Shown piece after piece: positions 54,712 to 62,690 of a DNA stretch of 64,000 bases. Numbering within the stretch: position 1 is the stretch's first letter; each line of letters begins with the position of its first letter. The position numbers and the translations under genes were made by a program. A model generated the notes under the pieces. It was not told the DNA's origin. It ran no database searches and saw nothing but the letters and a program-made list of their open reading frames with translations. This DNA is from an uncultured Lachnospiraceae bacterium (lineage in GTDB: Bacteria; Bacillota; Clostridia; Lachnospirales; Lachnospiraceae), in contig CANPZE010000008.1 of the NCBI GenBank assembly GCA_947589315.1, positions 1 to 64,000 on the forward strand. The letters are read 5' to 3'.

Positions 54712-54740
54712 ATAATAAACCAAATACTTCCATCTTTCAA
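54712..54740 (-). promoter_or_regulatory. Promoter of the adk-map-alpha operon cluster
   Basis: Minus strand TTGAAA (54735-54740), 17 bp, TATTAT (54712-54717). Confidence 0.65.
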
Positions 54741-54775
54741 CTCTTATTTTAAAATAAGCGCAATAAACACAAAAA

Positions 54776-54798
54776 GGGCACCGCATGCGCTGGTGCCT
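54776..54798 (-). terminator. Terminator of tRNA-Leu(AAG)
   Basis: GGCACC and GGTGCC (54777-54782 and 54792-54797) around AGCGCATGC. On the minus strand it is followed by CTTTTTG. It separates the tRNA from adk. Confidence 0.75.
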
Positions 54799-54832
54799 CA
54801 CTACATTACGTGCAGTTTCCTATTAACCACAA

Positions 54833-54916
54833 TGCGGAAGAAGGGACTTGAACCCTCACGTCGTTGCCAACACTAGATCCTTAGTCTAGCCTGTCTGCCA
54901 ATTCCAGCACTTCCGC
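54833..54916 (-). tRNA. tRNA-Leu(AAG)
   Basis: 84 nt. 7-bp acceptor stem (GCGGAAG with CTTCCGC), long class II variable arm and an anticodon stem CTAGA/TCTAG around the loop CTAAGGA give anticodon AAG. Discriminator A. CCA is not encoded. A34 would need conversion to inosine by a TadA-type deaminase to read CUU, CUC and CUA. Confidence 0.93.
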
Positions 54917-54955
54917 AACTTACGCAGAGTATTCTCTACGCAACGAACAAGAGAT

Positions 54956-54984
54956 ATTTTAGCAGACTTCTATCCTTTTGTCAA
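54956..54984 (-). promoter_or_regulatory. tRNA-Leu(AAG) promoter
   Basis: Minus strand TTGACA (54979-54984), 17 bp, TAAAAT (54956-54961). Confidence 0.75.
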
Positions 54985-55018
54985 CCTTTTCTAATAGTTT
55001 TCGGAAGCAATATGGTTG

Positions 55019-55048
55019 AAAAAAAGAGGAAGCCCATCGGGCTCCCCC
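55019..55048 (-). terminator. Rho-independent terminator of the secreted Ig-like protein gene
   Basis: A 10-bp stem with two G-U pairs, loop GAT, arms at 55026-55035 and 55039-55048; on the minus strand it is followed by seven T. Confidence 0.85.
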
Positions 55049-55077
55049 TTTCCTGTCTTTATTGGATCACGATCCAA

Positions 55078-56523
55078 TTATTTTACCTTAATCGTTGTCT
55101 TAGCAGACTTCTTGCCAACCTTAACGGTCATCTTAGTACTCTTACCCTTCTTCAGGCCCTTAACAGTTACGATCACTTTACCTTTCTTGACAGTGGTCTT
55201 AACATTCTTGGCAATCTTCTTCTTACTGAACTTCACAGTAACTTTATCGGTAGTCGCTTTCTTCTTGTTAGCGGCAGTTACCTTAAAGGTAGCCTTAACT
55301 TTCTTGCCCTTCTTCACGGTCAGGGCCTTCTTAGCAGCCTTAACCTTCTTAGCCTGATTCTGAACCTTAACGGTTACTTTAGCAGTCTTGCTGCCAGATT
55401 TCAGAGTAATCTTCGTAGAAGCGCCCTTGGTAGCCTTCTTCGGTACGGAAATCTTGATCTGATTCTTACCAGATACCTTCTTAGCAGTAGCGATCTTCTT
55501 ATTAGCGCTCTTTACTGTTACAGCGGCAGCCTTCGATGCAGCTGCTGTCTTAGTAACTGTATACTTCACATTTGTAGACTTGCCAGCTGCTACGATAACA
55601 CTCTTCTTAGCTACAGAAAGCTTCTTGGTAGCAGCAGTACCGGTTGCAGCAGTACCGGTTGCAGCAACGCCGGTTGCAGTCGTACCAGTTGCAGGCGTGG
55701 TAGGCTGTATAGAAGGAGCGGCACTCGGATTCGTACCCGGATCTGCACTCGGACTCGTACCCGGTTCTTTACTCGGCTCTGTGGAAGCTACTCCCTTCAG
55801 GGTCAGCTCAATCTCAATGGATTTCTCAGGCATTGTATACGCCTCATTATCCTTCAGAAGCGGCTCCTTAGTTGTATCATCCAGCAACCAGCTATTCAGA
55901 AGTGTAATTTCCAGCCACGAAGCGCCAGAGCTGTCTTCCTTCGACTCTACTACATACAGTCCCTGGCCGTCATCACCATGCACATTCATGGGAACACCGT
56001 CAAATTTTACTACACAGTTTACTACCTGAGCAGCGCCTGCCGGAATATCAGTACTTACAAACATTAGATTAAATGCGGCAGGTGAAGCTGCATTCGGGTG
56101 AACTGTAGCCAAATCTCCCCAATCCAGCAATCCACCGTTCTCAGCAGATCCTACGCAAGAGATATTTACAGTTTTCTCTTCCCCAGAGGAGAGATCAATA
56201 TTCAATGCATCGGTAACGTCAGCCGGCACATGACCTGCCCAAGCAGATGGCTCTTTATCATCCGGCTTGTTCCACTTGCAATCCTCCGTATCATACAGGC
56301 CGTCATCAAAAGCATCGGAACCCAATCCATATGGAGAACTATACCATGCATCACGGAATACATAAGATTCATTAGCCTGAATGCCAAAGTAAGCATTATA
56401 GGTCTGTGCATCTGCTGCAGCTGCTGCAGCTGCCTTCTGAACAGAAGCCGGCGCATTAATGCCGGAGACTGCTACGATAGCAGAAAGACCTAATGCTATC
56501 AGTTTTTTTGTTGATTTTAACAT
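55078..56523 (-). CDS. Secreted protein with N-terminal beta domain and Lys-rich Ig-like repeats
   Basis: 481 residues. Signal peptide (KLIALGLSAIVAVSGINAPA). Residues about 40-245 form a beta-rich domain with an aromatic-rich start (YNAYFGIQANESYVFRDAW), possibly a carbohydrate-binding module. A Thr/Pro/Ser/Ala linker with repeated ATG motifs follows, then three Lys-rich Ig-like units. There is no catalytic domain and no sorting signal. The very basic C-terminus could bind wall polymers. It lies beside two GH5 enzyme genes that share similar modules. Strong promoter at 56585-56613, terminator at 55019-55048. Confidence 0.75.
   Translation of the reverse strand: MLKSTKKLIALGLSAIVAVSGINAPASVQKAAAAAAADAQTYNAYFGIQANESYVFRDAWYSSPYGLGSDAFDDGLYDTEDCKWNKPDDKEPSAWAGHVPADVTDALNIDLSSGEEKTVNISCVGSAENGGLLDWGDLATVHPNAASPAAFNLMFVSTDIPAGAAQVVNCVVKFDGVPMNVHGDDGQGLYVVESKEDSSGASWLEITLLNSWLLDDTTKEPLLKDNEAYTMPEKSIEIELTLKGVASTEPSKEPGTSPSADPGTNPSAAPSIQPTTPATGTTATGVAATGTAATGTAATKKLSVAKKSVIVAAGKSTNVKYTVTKTAAASKAAAVTVKSANKKIATAKKVSGKNQIKISVPKKATKGASTKITLKSGSKTAKVTVKVQNQAKKVKAAKKALTVKKGKKVKATFKVTAANKKKATTDKVTVKFSKKKIAKNVKTTVKKGKVIVTVKGLKKGKSTKMTVKVGKKSAKTTIKVK
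55631..55690. repeat. 15-bp in-frame tandem repeat in the linker
   Basis: Four copies of GCAGCAGTACCGGTT-like units encode repeated ATGTA motifs in the linker of the secreted protein. The first two are identical. Such repeats can change copy number by slippage without shifting the frame. Confidence 0.6.
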
Positions 56524-56584
56524 TAGAATTCCCCCTTAATTTGTTGAGCGACAGTTTTCTGTCATAATCTAAACTACGGACGGA

Positions 56585-56613
56585 ATTATAACACACATTT
56601 TTTGTTTTGTCAT
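56585..56613 (-). promoter_or_regulatory. Promoter of the secreted Ig-like protein gene
   Basis: Minus strand ATGACA (56608-56613), 17 bp, TATAAT (56585-56590). A GACAG/CTGTC palindrome (56550-56563) lies in the leader. Confidence 0.65.
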
Positions 56614-56673
56614 CCCCCTTTTTTTACTTTTTATACATTTTTTTATTTTTTTATTTTCCATATCTGGTAATTT

Positions 56674-59091
56674 TTAAAGCTTCAGTCCCTTCCCGCGGAA
56701 CAATTTTCTGTATGCCGCTGCTTTGCCTCCAGGGAATGTGATCCGGCATTGTGGGTTCACATGATCCAACGCCTTTGCCCCAACCTTTTTTAGCGCCTTC
56801 GCCTTAACAGTAATATGTTTCAGCTTCTTACAGCCGGCAAAGGCCTGTTTCCCAATAGTAGTAACGGAAGGTCCAACTGTGACCTTGGCCAGCTTTTTGC
56901 TGTTTTTAAATGCCGATGCGGCAATGGAGGTCACCCGATAGGTCTTTCCATTGATGCTCACGCTGCCTGGGATATTAAAGCTCTTACTGCTCTTTTGTTT
57001 CATCCCCTTGAAGGCCACTGTCTTGCCAGCTACATTTGTAACCTGATATCTTCCCTTCTTTACAGTATAAATTTTCCCTTTGCTCACTGAATCAGAAGCT
57101 TCTGTAGCTGCAGGGCTGGGCTGGGCGTCAGCCGGCGCGCTGGCCGTCGGCGCTGGAGCCGGCGGTGTAGGAGTTGCCGGAGCCGATGGCGTTGGAGCTG
57201 CTGATTCCGATGGCAGCGGAGACGGCGTAGGGGTTACCTCCGGCGCAGAAGCAGAGTATACAGTAACCTGGCAGGTTGCCGTCACATCCTTTGCATTGTC
57301 CAGCGTAGCTGTAATGGTACAGGTTCCTACTCCTACTGCTGTGATTTTTCCGGTGGAATTCACTCGGGCAATACTTCTGTCAGAGGATTGCCAGGATACC
57401 GTATCCAATGCTCCCTCCGGAAGAAGGCTTGCCTCCATTTGAACAGCCTCATGGGTGTCCATGTCCAGCCGGAGAGATTCGGCGCTTAATTGAATGCCCG
57501 TAGCATGCAGGCCCACGGTTACCTTTGCGCTTCCCACAGTTCCGTTAGAGGAAGTAGCTGTGACCGTACAAGTTCCCGAATCTACACAGGATACCACTCC
57601 GTTTTCATCCACCGCCGCAACCTTCTCATCGCTGCTGGCCCAGACTACCGTATCCTCCACCTCAACGGGATCAAACACGGCTTTCAGAGTTACTGTGGCA
57701 TCATCGTCTTTATATAAGGTAATATTATCCTGTGTCAGATATACATTCGTAATATTTTCAGCTGTCTTAGGGCTGTCGTCTCCATCATAAACATCCATAA
57801 TGGCATTGACCAAAGCCGGTTTAGTCACTTCAAAGGTGCGACGGTCAAAGAGATAGAATGCATAGTTGCCGTTATATCCCTGATCCCAATATATCGGAAC
57901 GCAGCCTGTCTTCTTGCAATACTCACAGAGCTTCTTCATAAAATAAGAACGATAGGCATCGCTTGCCGGATCATCCTGCGTCTTGTCTATTGCGCCGTAT
58001 TCCCCGATATATACCGGGATTCCTTGGGAGGTAAAGGTTGTCTGCAATTTCTCAAACTGTGACGCCATATACTCCTCATTAGCCCCCGGCCATACCTTGG
58101 AGCTATCCTTTGCATACTGTCCCCACTGAGTATATTGCCCATCCTCCTGGCCACAGAACTGCCAGGGAGAATAATAATGGCAGGATACCATAATACGCCA
58201 CTCATTCTCTGGAATGGAGGAATCCCTCAGCTCATCCGTAGGCATCTGGAATCCCAGGCTGGCATCACAGGTAGCATCAATATTCGTATTCCATCCGCAC
58301 ACCATCAGCCATCTTTTGGCATTATTGCCGCCGCTCTCTCTGACTGTATCCACAAAAATCTGATTATAATCTACAATATTCTGATAGGCTTCCTTCGTAT
58401 TAGCATTGGGAGAACCATTCTTTCCATCAAATTCCTCATTCATGGATTCAAAGATCAAATGTTCATCACAATCTTTAAAGCGCTCGGCAATCTGCTGCCA
58501 TACCGCTTTATACTTAGCTTTGATCTCCGTTTGCTTGTCAGCAGGCTCGCCGCACAGCAGCCAGCTGCTTCCTACTGTATAATAACCGTCCCCATGAACA
58601 TTCGTGTTTACATAAAGTCCGGTAGATAACGCCATGCGTACTACTTCCTCCACACGATCCATCCACGCCTCATTAATCTTATAACCGCTATCGGCATCTC
58701 CCACATAAGCCAGATAACTGACCGGAATGCGCACAGACTTAAAGCCTGCCGCCTTAACAGCCTCAAAGATCTCCTTTGTAACCTTAGGATTACTCCAGGC
58801 GGTCTCATCGGGATATGTGGCCATTACTCCATCAGTCTTTTTCTGGGCGTTAGCTTCCATTGTATTGCCCAGATTCCAGCCGGGAGATAATACATCGGCA
58901 AGGTCAGCAGAAGATACATTATCAAAGGTTGCCAGATCAGCCTCTAAATCAGCATCGGGAGAAGGCTCTGCCTCATTCCCCGCAGCCTGGGCATATAATA
59001 TGCCATTGGACTCCGCAGCCGGCGCACACATAGCTCCGGCCATAGCCAGAGACAAGCCCAGCGCCAGAAGTTTCTTCATATGATATCTCAT
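56674..59091 (-). CDS. Secreted GH5 glucanase with Ig-like and leucine-rich C-terminal modules
   Basis: 805 residues. Signal peptide up to about residue 35. GH5 TIM barrel with NLGNTMEA, VRIPVSYL, the probable acid/base in ESMNEEFDG (near 219) and nucleophile in YIGEYGAIDK (near 361). Two Ig-like Big_2 units follow (about 458-613), then a Pro/Thr/Ala linker (about 620-670) and a BspA-type LRR_5 segment to the end. Probably an endo-beta-1,4-glucanase or related activity on plant beta-glucan. The ATG at 59091 has AGGA upstream; the frame continues 33 codons further upstream. Confidence 0.85.
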   Translation of the reverse strand: MRYHMKKLLALGLSLAMAGAMCAPAAESNGILYAQAAGNEAEPSPDADLEADLATFDNVSSADLADVLSPGWNLGNTMEANAQKKTDGVMATYPDETAWSNPKVTKEIFEAVKAAGFKSVRIPVSYLAYVGDADSGYKINEAWMDRVEEVVRMALSTGLYVNTNVHGDGYYTVGSSWLLCGEPADKQTEIKAKYKAVWQQIAERFKDCDEHLIFESMNEEFDGKNGSPNANTKEAYQNIVDYNQIFVDTVRESGGNNAKRWLMVCGWNTNIDATCDASLGFQMPTDELRDSSIPENEWRIMVSCHYYSPWQFCGQEDGQYTQWGQYAKDSSKVWPGANEEYMASQFEKLQTTFTSQGIPVYIGEYGAIDKTQDDPASDAYRSYFMKKLCEYCKKTGCVPIYWDQGYNGNYAFYLFDRRTFEVTKPALVNAIMDVYDGDDSPKTAENITNVYLTQDNITLYKDDDATVTLKAVFDPVEVEDTVVWASSDEKVAAVDENGVVSCVDSGTCTVTATSSNGTVGSAKVTVGLHATGIQLSAESLRLDMDTHEAVQMEASLLPEGALDTVSWQSSDRSIARVNSTGKITAVGVGTCTITATLDNAKDVTATCQVTVYSASAPEVTPTPSPLPSESAAPTPSAPATPTPPAPAPTASAPADAQPSPAATEASDSVSKGKIYTVKKGRYQVTNVAGKTVAFKGMKQKSSKSFNIPGSVSINGKTYRVTSIAASAFKNSKKLAKVTVGPSVTTIGKQAFAGCKKLKHITVKAKALKKVGAKALDHVNPQCRITFPGGKAAAYRKLFRGKGLKL

Positions 59092-59140
59092 TTCCTTCCT
59101 ATCCTTTCTCATGCTTACTATATTGAATCTTGTATAAACA

Positions 59141-59168
59141 CAGCCGGTGGAACTGTTACCACCGGCTG
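59141..59168 (-). terminator. Terminator of the second GH5 gene
   Basis: A perfect 10-bp stem CAGCCGGTGG/CCACCGGCTG (59141-59150 and 59159-59168) with an 8-nt loop, followed on the minus strand by TGTTTATAC. The T-run is weak. Confidence 0.55.
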
Positions 59169-59203
59169 CATCCTTCCTTTTGCCATCCACGTATGGGATT
59201 CTA

Positions 59204-61777
59204 TTATTGCTTTTTCAATTTAACAGTCTTCGGCTGTCCTTTCCCCTTGAAAAGCTTCTTATATTTCTTATACTTCGTCTTAGGTACGGTAATCGTTGCT
59301 TTCTTATGAATACCCTGGAATGCCTTGGCTCCAACCTTGGTCAGGACGGTCGATTTCACTGTGATCGTCTTCAGATTCTTGCAGCCTGAGAACGCAGAAG
59401 CGCCGATCGTCTTAACATTCTTTCCGATAACAACCTTTTTCAGCTTCTTACAATTCTTATAGGCATTCTTCTTAATAGAAGTTACCTTGTAATTCTTTCC
59501 GGCAATCTTCACCGTAGCGGGAATCGATACAGAAGTTGCATTTTTATTCTTCGGAGCGCTGACAGAAACTGTCTTCTTCTTTACAGAATCTACCGCATAC
59601 ACCGTCTTACCAACTGTTTTCTTATCCCCATTCTGCACTGCTGCTGGCGTCTGGGTAGCTCCGCCAGTAGAAGGCTGCGTGGGGCTAAGACTTGCTTTGG
59701 GATTCGCCGCAGGGGTCGATGTAGGAGTTGACGTAGGATCTGCAGCTGCATTAGGATCCGCCAGGGTCTCAAACTCGATCACTACTGTATTTCCCTCATC
59801 CTTCAGTTCCAGCCCTTCATAATTTGCAAAAGAACGGTCTTTACCAGGATCGCCAATGTTCTCGATCATTTCATGCTGGTCTGCCGTAAACCACTTATTG
59901 ATGATTCCCATATCCACGATGTCTTTATTTATGGCATTAACATCCTTGTTGTATACCAAAGGAATGGATACGCCATTGATGCTAAAGCTGTTTACATTAA
60001 TATGGCAGTATGAAATCGCAGATATATCGAGCGCTCCGCTTTCTGCATCCACATCCTTCAGATAAAGTGCGCCAATATTAGACAGAGCCTCTTTTGACAT
60101 CGTCATAGTCGCTTTATAGGACTGAGGCCTTCCTTCGTAAATATCCATTTTCTCAGCAGATGTGGATACTGCCCAGGTCTTTGTATTAGACGCAAAGAAT
60201 TGCGTTGTAGTAGACTGGAACGGCTGAGATATTGCGCAGGTGGCGGCTATTCCATTCGGAAGGGTGGCTGAGATCACGCAGTCACCGGTTCCCAGGATCA
60301 CTACCTCTCCTTTATCGCTTACTACAGCAACTCCGTCATCGGAGGACGACCAGGTCACTGCCGCTGTGGCATCTGCCGGCGTCAGCGTTGCCGTCAGCTG
60401 GAATCTTTCATTCTTCCCGTTTGCTGCATATTCTGTCCTGTCGAGAGCAATCGCTGTAGCATCGCTCTCTTGAGACTTCTCTGCATATACACTCATGATC
60501 GCATCAATGATGCCCTGCTGGGTCACCTCTGCCTTTTCCGTATCGGTAGCCGTCTTACGGTTAAACAGGGCAAATCCATATTTGCCATTATATCCATTAT
60601 CCCAATAGATCGGAATAGCGCCAACTCTCTTAGCATTTTCACAGACCTTCCGGTCAAAATATGCCCGGTACAGATTGCTGTCCGGATCATGCTCCGTCTT
60701 ATCAATGGCTCCATACTCACCAATGATAACCGGTATGCCTTGGGAGGTAAATGCATCTCTCAACTTATCAAACGCTTTTGCCATACCGTTCTCAACAGTT
60801 GCCGCCGTATGAACAGCATCTGTCGTAAAGGAGCCCCATTGGGTGTTTCCACCGTCTTCTCCACCGGCAAAGCCCCAAGGTTCATAATAGTGAACGGATA
60901 CCATAATCCTGTTCTCTTCAATAGAAGCATCCCTGTGAGTATCCTCTGGGAATTTAAATCCATAATTTCCTACTGTAGCATTGATATCTGTATTCCATCC
61001 AGGGATCAGCAGCCATCTTTTAGCATTGTTAGTGCTTACCTGACGCACAGAATCCACAAAAATCTGATTATAAGCATTGATATTGTCATACCATGCTTTC
61101 TTAATCTTGCTTAAGTCATAGGTTGAGCCGTCAAATTCTTCGTTCATGGACTCAAAGATCAAATGCTCGTCATAGTCCGCAAAGGTCTGCGCGATCTGCG
61201 TCCACACCTTGCCGTACTTGTCCTTAATAGCCGTCTGCTTTGTTTCATCCGTAATATTACACAGCAGCCAGCTATTCGCAACAGAATTGTAGCCATCACC
61301 GTGCATATTGATACATGCATACAGCCCTTCAGCCAATGCCAGGTCAACGACCTCTTTGATACGGTTCATCCATGCCTCATCGATCTTATAACCGCTGGCT
61401 TCATCACCGATATAATCCAGATAAGATACCGGGATACGCACGGATTTAAATCCTGCTTCCTTTACTGACTTAAACATACCGGCTGTGATCGTAGGATTGC
61501 CCCAGGCAGTCTCACCGGGATAATTCTTCCATTCAGTGCCAACCTTAGTCGCAGAATTAGCCTCCAGCTGATTGCCCAGATTCCAACCCGGAGACATTAC
61601 ATCTGCAATCTCAGCAGCAGAAATATTATCGAATACATCCAGGCCCGTATCCGTATAGGTTGTCTCAGCAGATGCTTTCTCTACTGTAAACTCCAGTCCT
61701 GCAAAGGACGTTGCCACTAATGCTGCAGAGAGCATTACCGCTATGCCCTTAGCAAAAACTTGCTTGACATTTCTCAT
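59204..61777 (-). CDS. Secreted GH5 glucanase paralogue with beta-domain and leucine-rich C-terminal module
   Basis: 857 residues. Signal peptide (FAKGIAVMLSAALVATSFAG). GH5 barrel closely similar to the neighbour: NLGNQLEAN, VRIPVSYLDYIG, ESMNEEFDG (acid/base near 212) and IIGEYGAIDKTEHD (nucleophile near 354). An Ig-like unit (about 442-515) and a beta-rich segment (about 520-672, candidate carbohydrate-binding module) follow, then a Pro/Thr/Ser linker and an LRR_5 unit to the C-terminus (about 739-855). It resembles the adjacent gene in the catalytic and C-terminal parts, which suggests tandem duplication with module exchange. Strong AAAAGGAGG ribosome binding site and promoter. Confidence 0.85.
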   Translation of the reverse strand: MRNVKQVFAKGIAVMLSAALVATSFAGLEFTVEKASAETTYTDTGLDVFDNISAAEIADVMSPGWNLGNQLEANSATKVGTEWKNYPGETAWGNPTITAGMFKSVKEAGFKSVRIPVSYLDYIGDEASGYKIDEAWMNRIKEVVDLALAEGLYACINMHGDGYNSVANSWLLCNITDETKQTAIKDKYGKVWTQIAQTFADYDEHLIFESMNEEFDGSTYDLSKIKKAWYDNINAYNQIFVDSVRQVSTNNAKRWLLIPGWNTDINATVGNYGFKFPEDTHRDASIEENRIMVSVHYYEPWGFAGGEDGGNTQWGSFTTDAVHTAATVENGMAKAFDKLRDAFTSQGIPVIIGEYGAIDKTEHDPDSNLYRAYFDRKVCENAKRVGAIPIYWDNGYNGKYGFALFNRKTATDTEKAEVTQQGIIDAIMSVYAEKSQESDATAIALDRTEYAANGKNERFQLTATLTPADATAAVTWSSSDDGVAVVSDKGEVVILGTGDCVISATLPNGIAATCAISQPFQSTTTQFFASNTKTWAVSTSAEKMDIYEGRPQSYKATMTMSKEALSNIGALYLKDVDAESGALDISAISYCHINVNSFSINGVSIPLVYNKDVNAINKDIVDMGIINKWFTADQHEMIENIGDPGKDRSFANYEGLELKDEGNTVVIEFETLADPNAAADPTSTPTSTPAANPKASLSPTQPSTGGATQTPAAVQNGDKKTVGKTVYAVDSVKKKTVSVSAPKNKNATSVSIPATVKIAGKNYKVTSIKKNAYKNCKKLKKVVIGKNVKTIGASAFSGCKNLKTITVKSTVLTKVGAKAFQGIHKKATITVPKTKYKKYKKLFKGKGQPKTVKLKKQ

Positions 61778-61834
61778 GTTATTTCCTCCTTTTAATAAAA
61801 TATTTTCGCAGAAAATCTCCGCATACATATAGTT

Positions 61835-61863
61835 ATTATATATAATATTACTATATTCCGCAA
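61835..61863 (-). promoter_or_regulatory. Promoter of the second GH5 gene
   Basis: Minus strand TTGCGG (61858-61863), 17 bp, TATAAT (61835-61840), in an AT-rich upstream region. Confidence 0.6.
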
Positions 61864-62003
61864 GAAAATTTTTGTTGAATCTTACCAGAAAAAATAGAGA
61901 TTTAATATAGTAATAATTTTACAAAAATAAAATGTATAAATCCACCAGAACTGGGAATCTTTATCTATGTAACAAATAGTCAGCATGCCAGAAAGGAGGC
62001 ACT

Positions 62004-62189
62004 ATGAGCCAAATATCAGAAAAGGAGCTGTCAGCATTAAACGACTTGCTCACAGAGGAAGAGCTTCTGATCAAGAAGTTCCAGATGTTAGCAGAACACG
62101 CCACCGACACCGAGGTAAAGGACAGGTTCCTGAACATTTCCCAGCAACACCAGGAACATTTCCGTTCCCTCTACTCACAGCTAAGCTAA
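62004..62189 (+). CDS. Small helical CotF-like spore coat protein
   Basis: 61 residues, two amphipathic helices (EKELSALNDLLTEEELLIKK and a second ending in HFRSLYSQL). Proteins of this kind are annotated as spore coat proteins in Lachnospiraceae. AAAGGAGG lies 4 bp before the ATG. The second coat-like gene follows 82 bp later on the same strand. Confidence 0.75.
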   Translation: MSQISEKELSALNDLLTEEELLIKKFQMLAEHATDTEVKDRFLNISQQHQEHFRSLYSQLS

Positions 62190-62271
62190 AAGGCGATACG
62201 GCAGATTTATGCGGGCGCTGCAGTATAAATCTTATGCCTGGTACAGATGCAGCGCAGAAATGAGGAGACCT

Positions 62272-62541
62272 ATGCAGAAAATTTATTCCGACAAAGAAGC
62301 TCTGACTGATGCATTGACAGCAGAGAAGACCGCAACCGACCACTATAATACATTTTCTAATGAATGTGTTCATGACAGTGTACGCAATGCAATGTTGGAC
62401 TGCCTGGACAAAGAACATGCGATCCAGCAGGAAGTATTTACTATGATGCACGATAAAGGCTTTTACCCTACGCCGGCAGCCGATGCCCAGAAGGTAGACA
62501 GCGCCAAACAAAAGTTTTCTCAGTGCATGAAAGCATTCTAG
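62272..62541 (+). CDS. CotF-family spore coat protein
   Basis: 89 residues. Ferritin-like helical pair with KIYSDKEALTDALTAEKTA and an acidic HDSVRNAMLDCLDKEH segment, typical of CotF. Contains the ISNECVHD-like region with one Cys. The ATG at 62272 has GAGGAG 4 bp upstream; an ATG 21 codons upstream is weaker. Likely co-transcribed with the 61-residue protein. Confidence 0.82.
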   Translation: MQKIYSDKEALTDALTAEKTATDHYNTFSNECVHDSVRNAMLDCLDKEHAIQQEVFTMMHDKGFYPTPAADAQKVDSAKQKFSQCMKAF

Positions 62542-62569
62542 GATATCCCGCCCAGAATGGCGAAAGAAA

Positions 62570-62652
62570 AGACAGCCAGCGTATCCTCCTTTGCAACGGG
62601 GGCAGCCCGGCAGCAAGATGCTTGCCGGGCCCGGCGGATATGCTGGCTGTCT
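62570..62652. terminator. 83-nt inverted repeat, probable bidirectional terminator
   Basis: 17-bp outer arms (62570-62586 and 62636-62652, one G-U) enclose a second 10-bp stem with GCCCGGCA and TGCCGGGC around an AAGATGCTT centre, plus one unpaired stretch. On the minus strand it is followed by TTTTCTTT. It lies between the CotF gene and the GerMN lipoprotein gene, whose stops face each other. Confidence 0.65.
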
Positions 62653-62690
62653 GGTTTTATGGGATAGGAAACCGCTCCTCTTTATTGTTT

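Noticed and set aside
55012-56067. A 351-codon plus-strand frame opposite the secreted Ig-like protein
   Set aside because: It crosses a terminator, is Leu/Ser-rich because of Lys/Ala codons on the other strand, and has no ribosome binding site.
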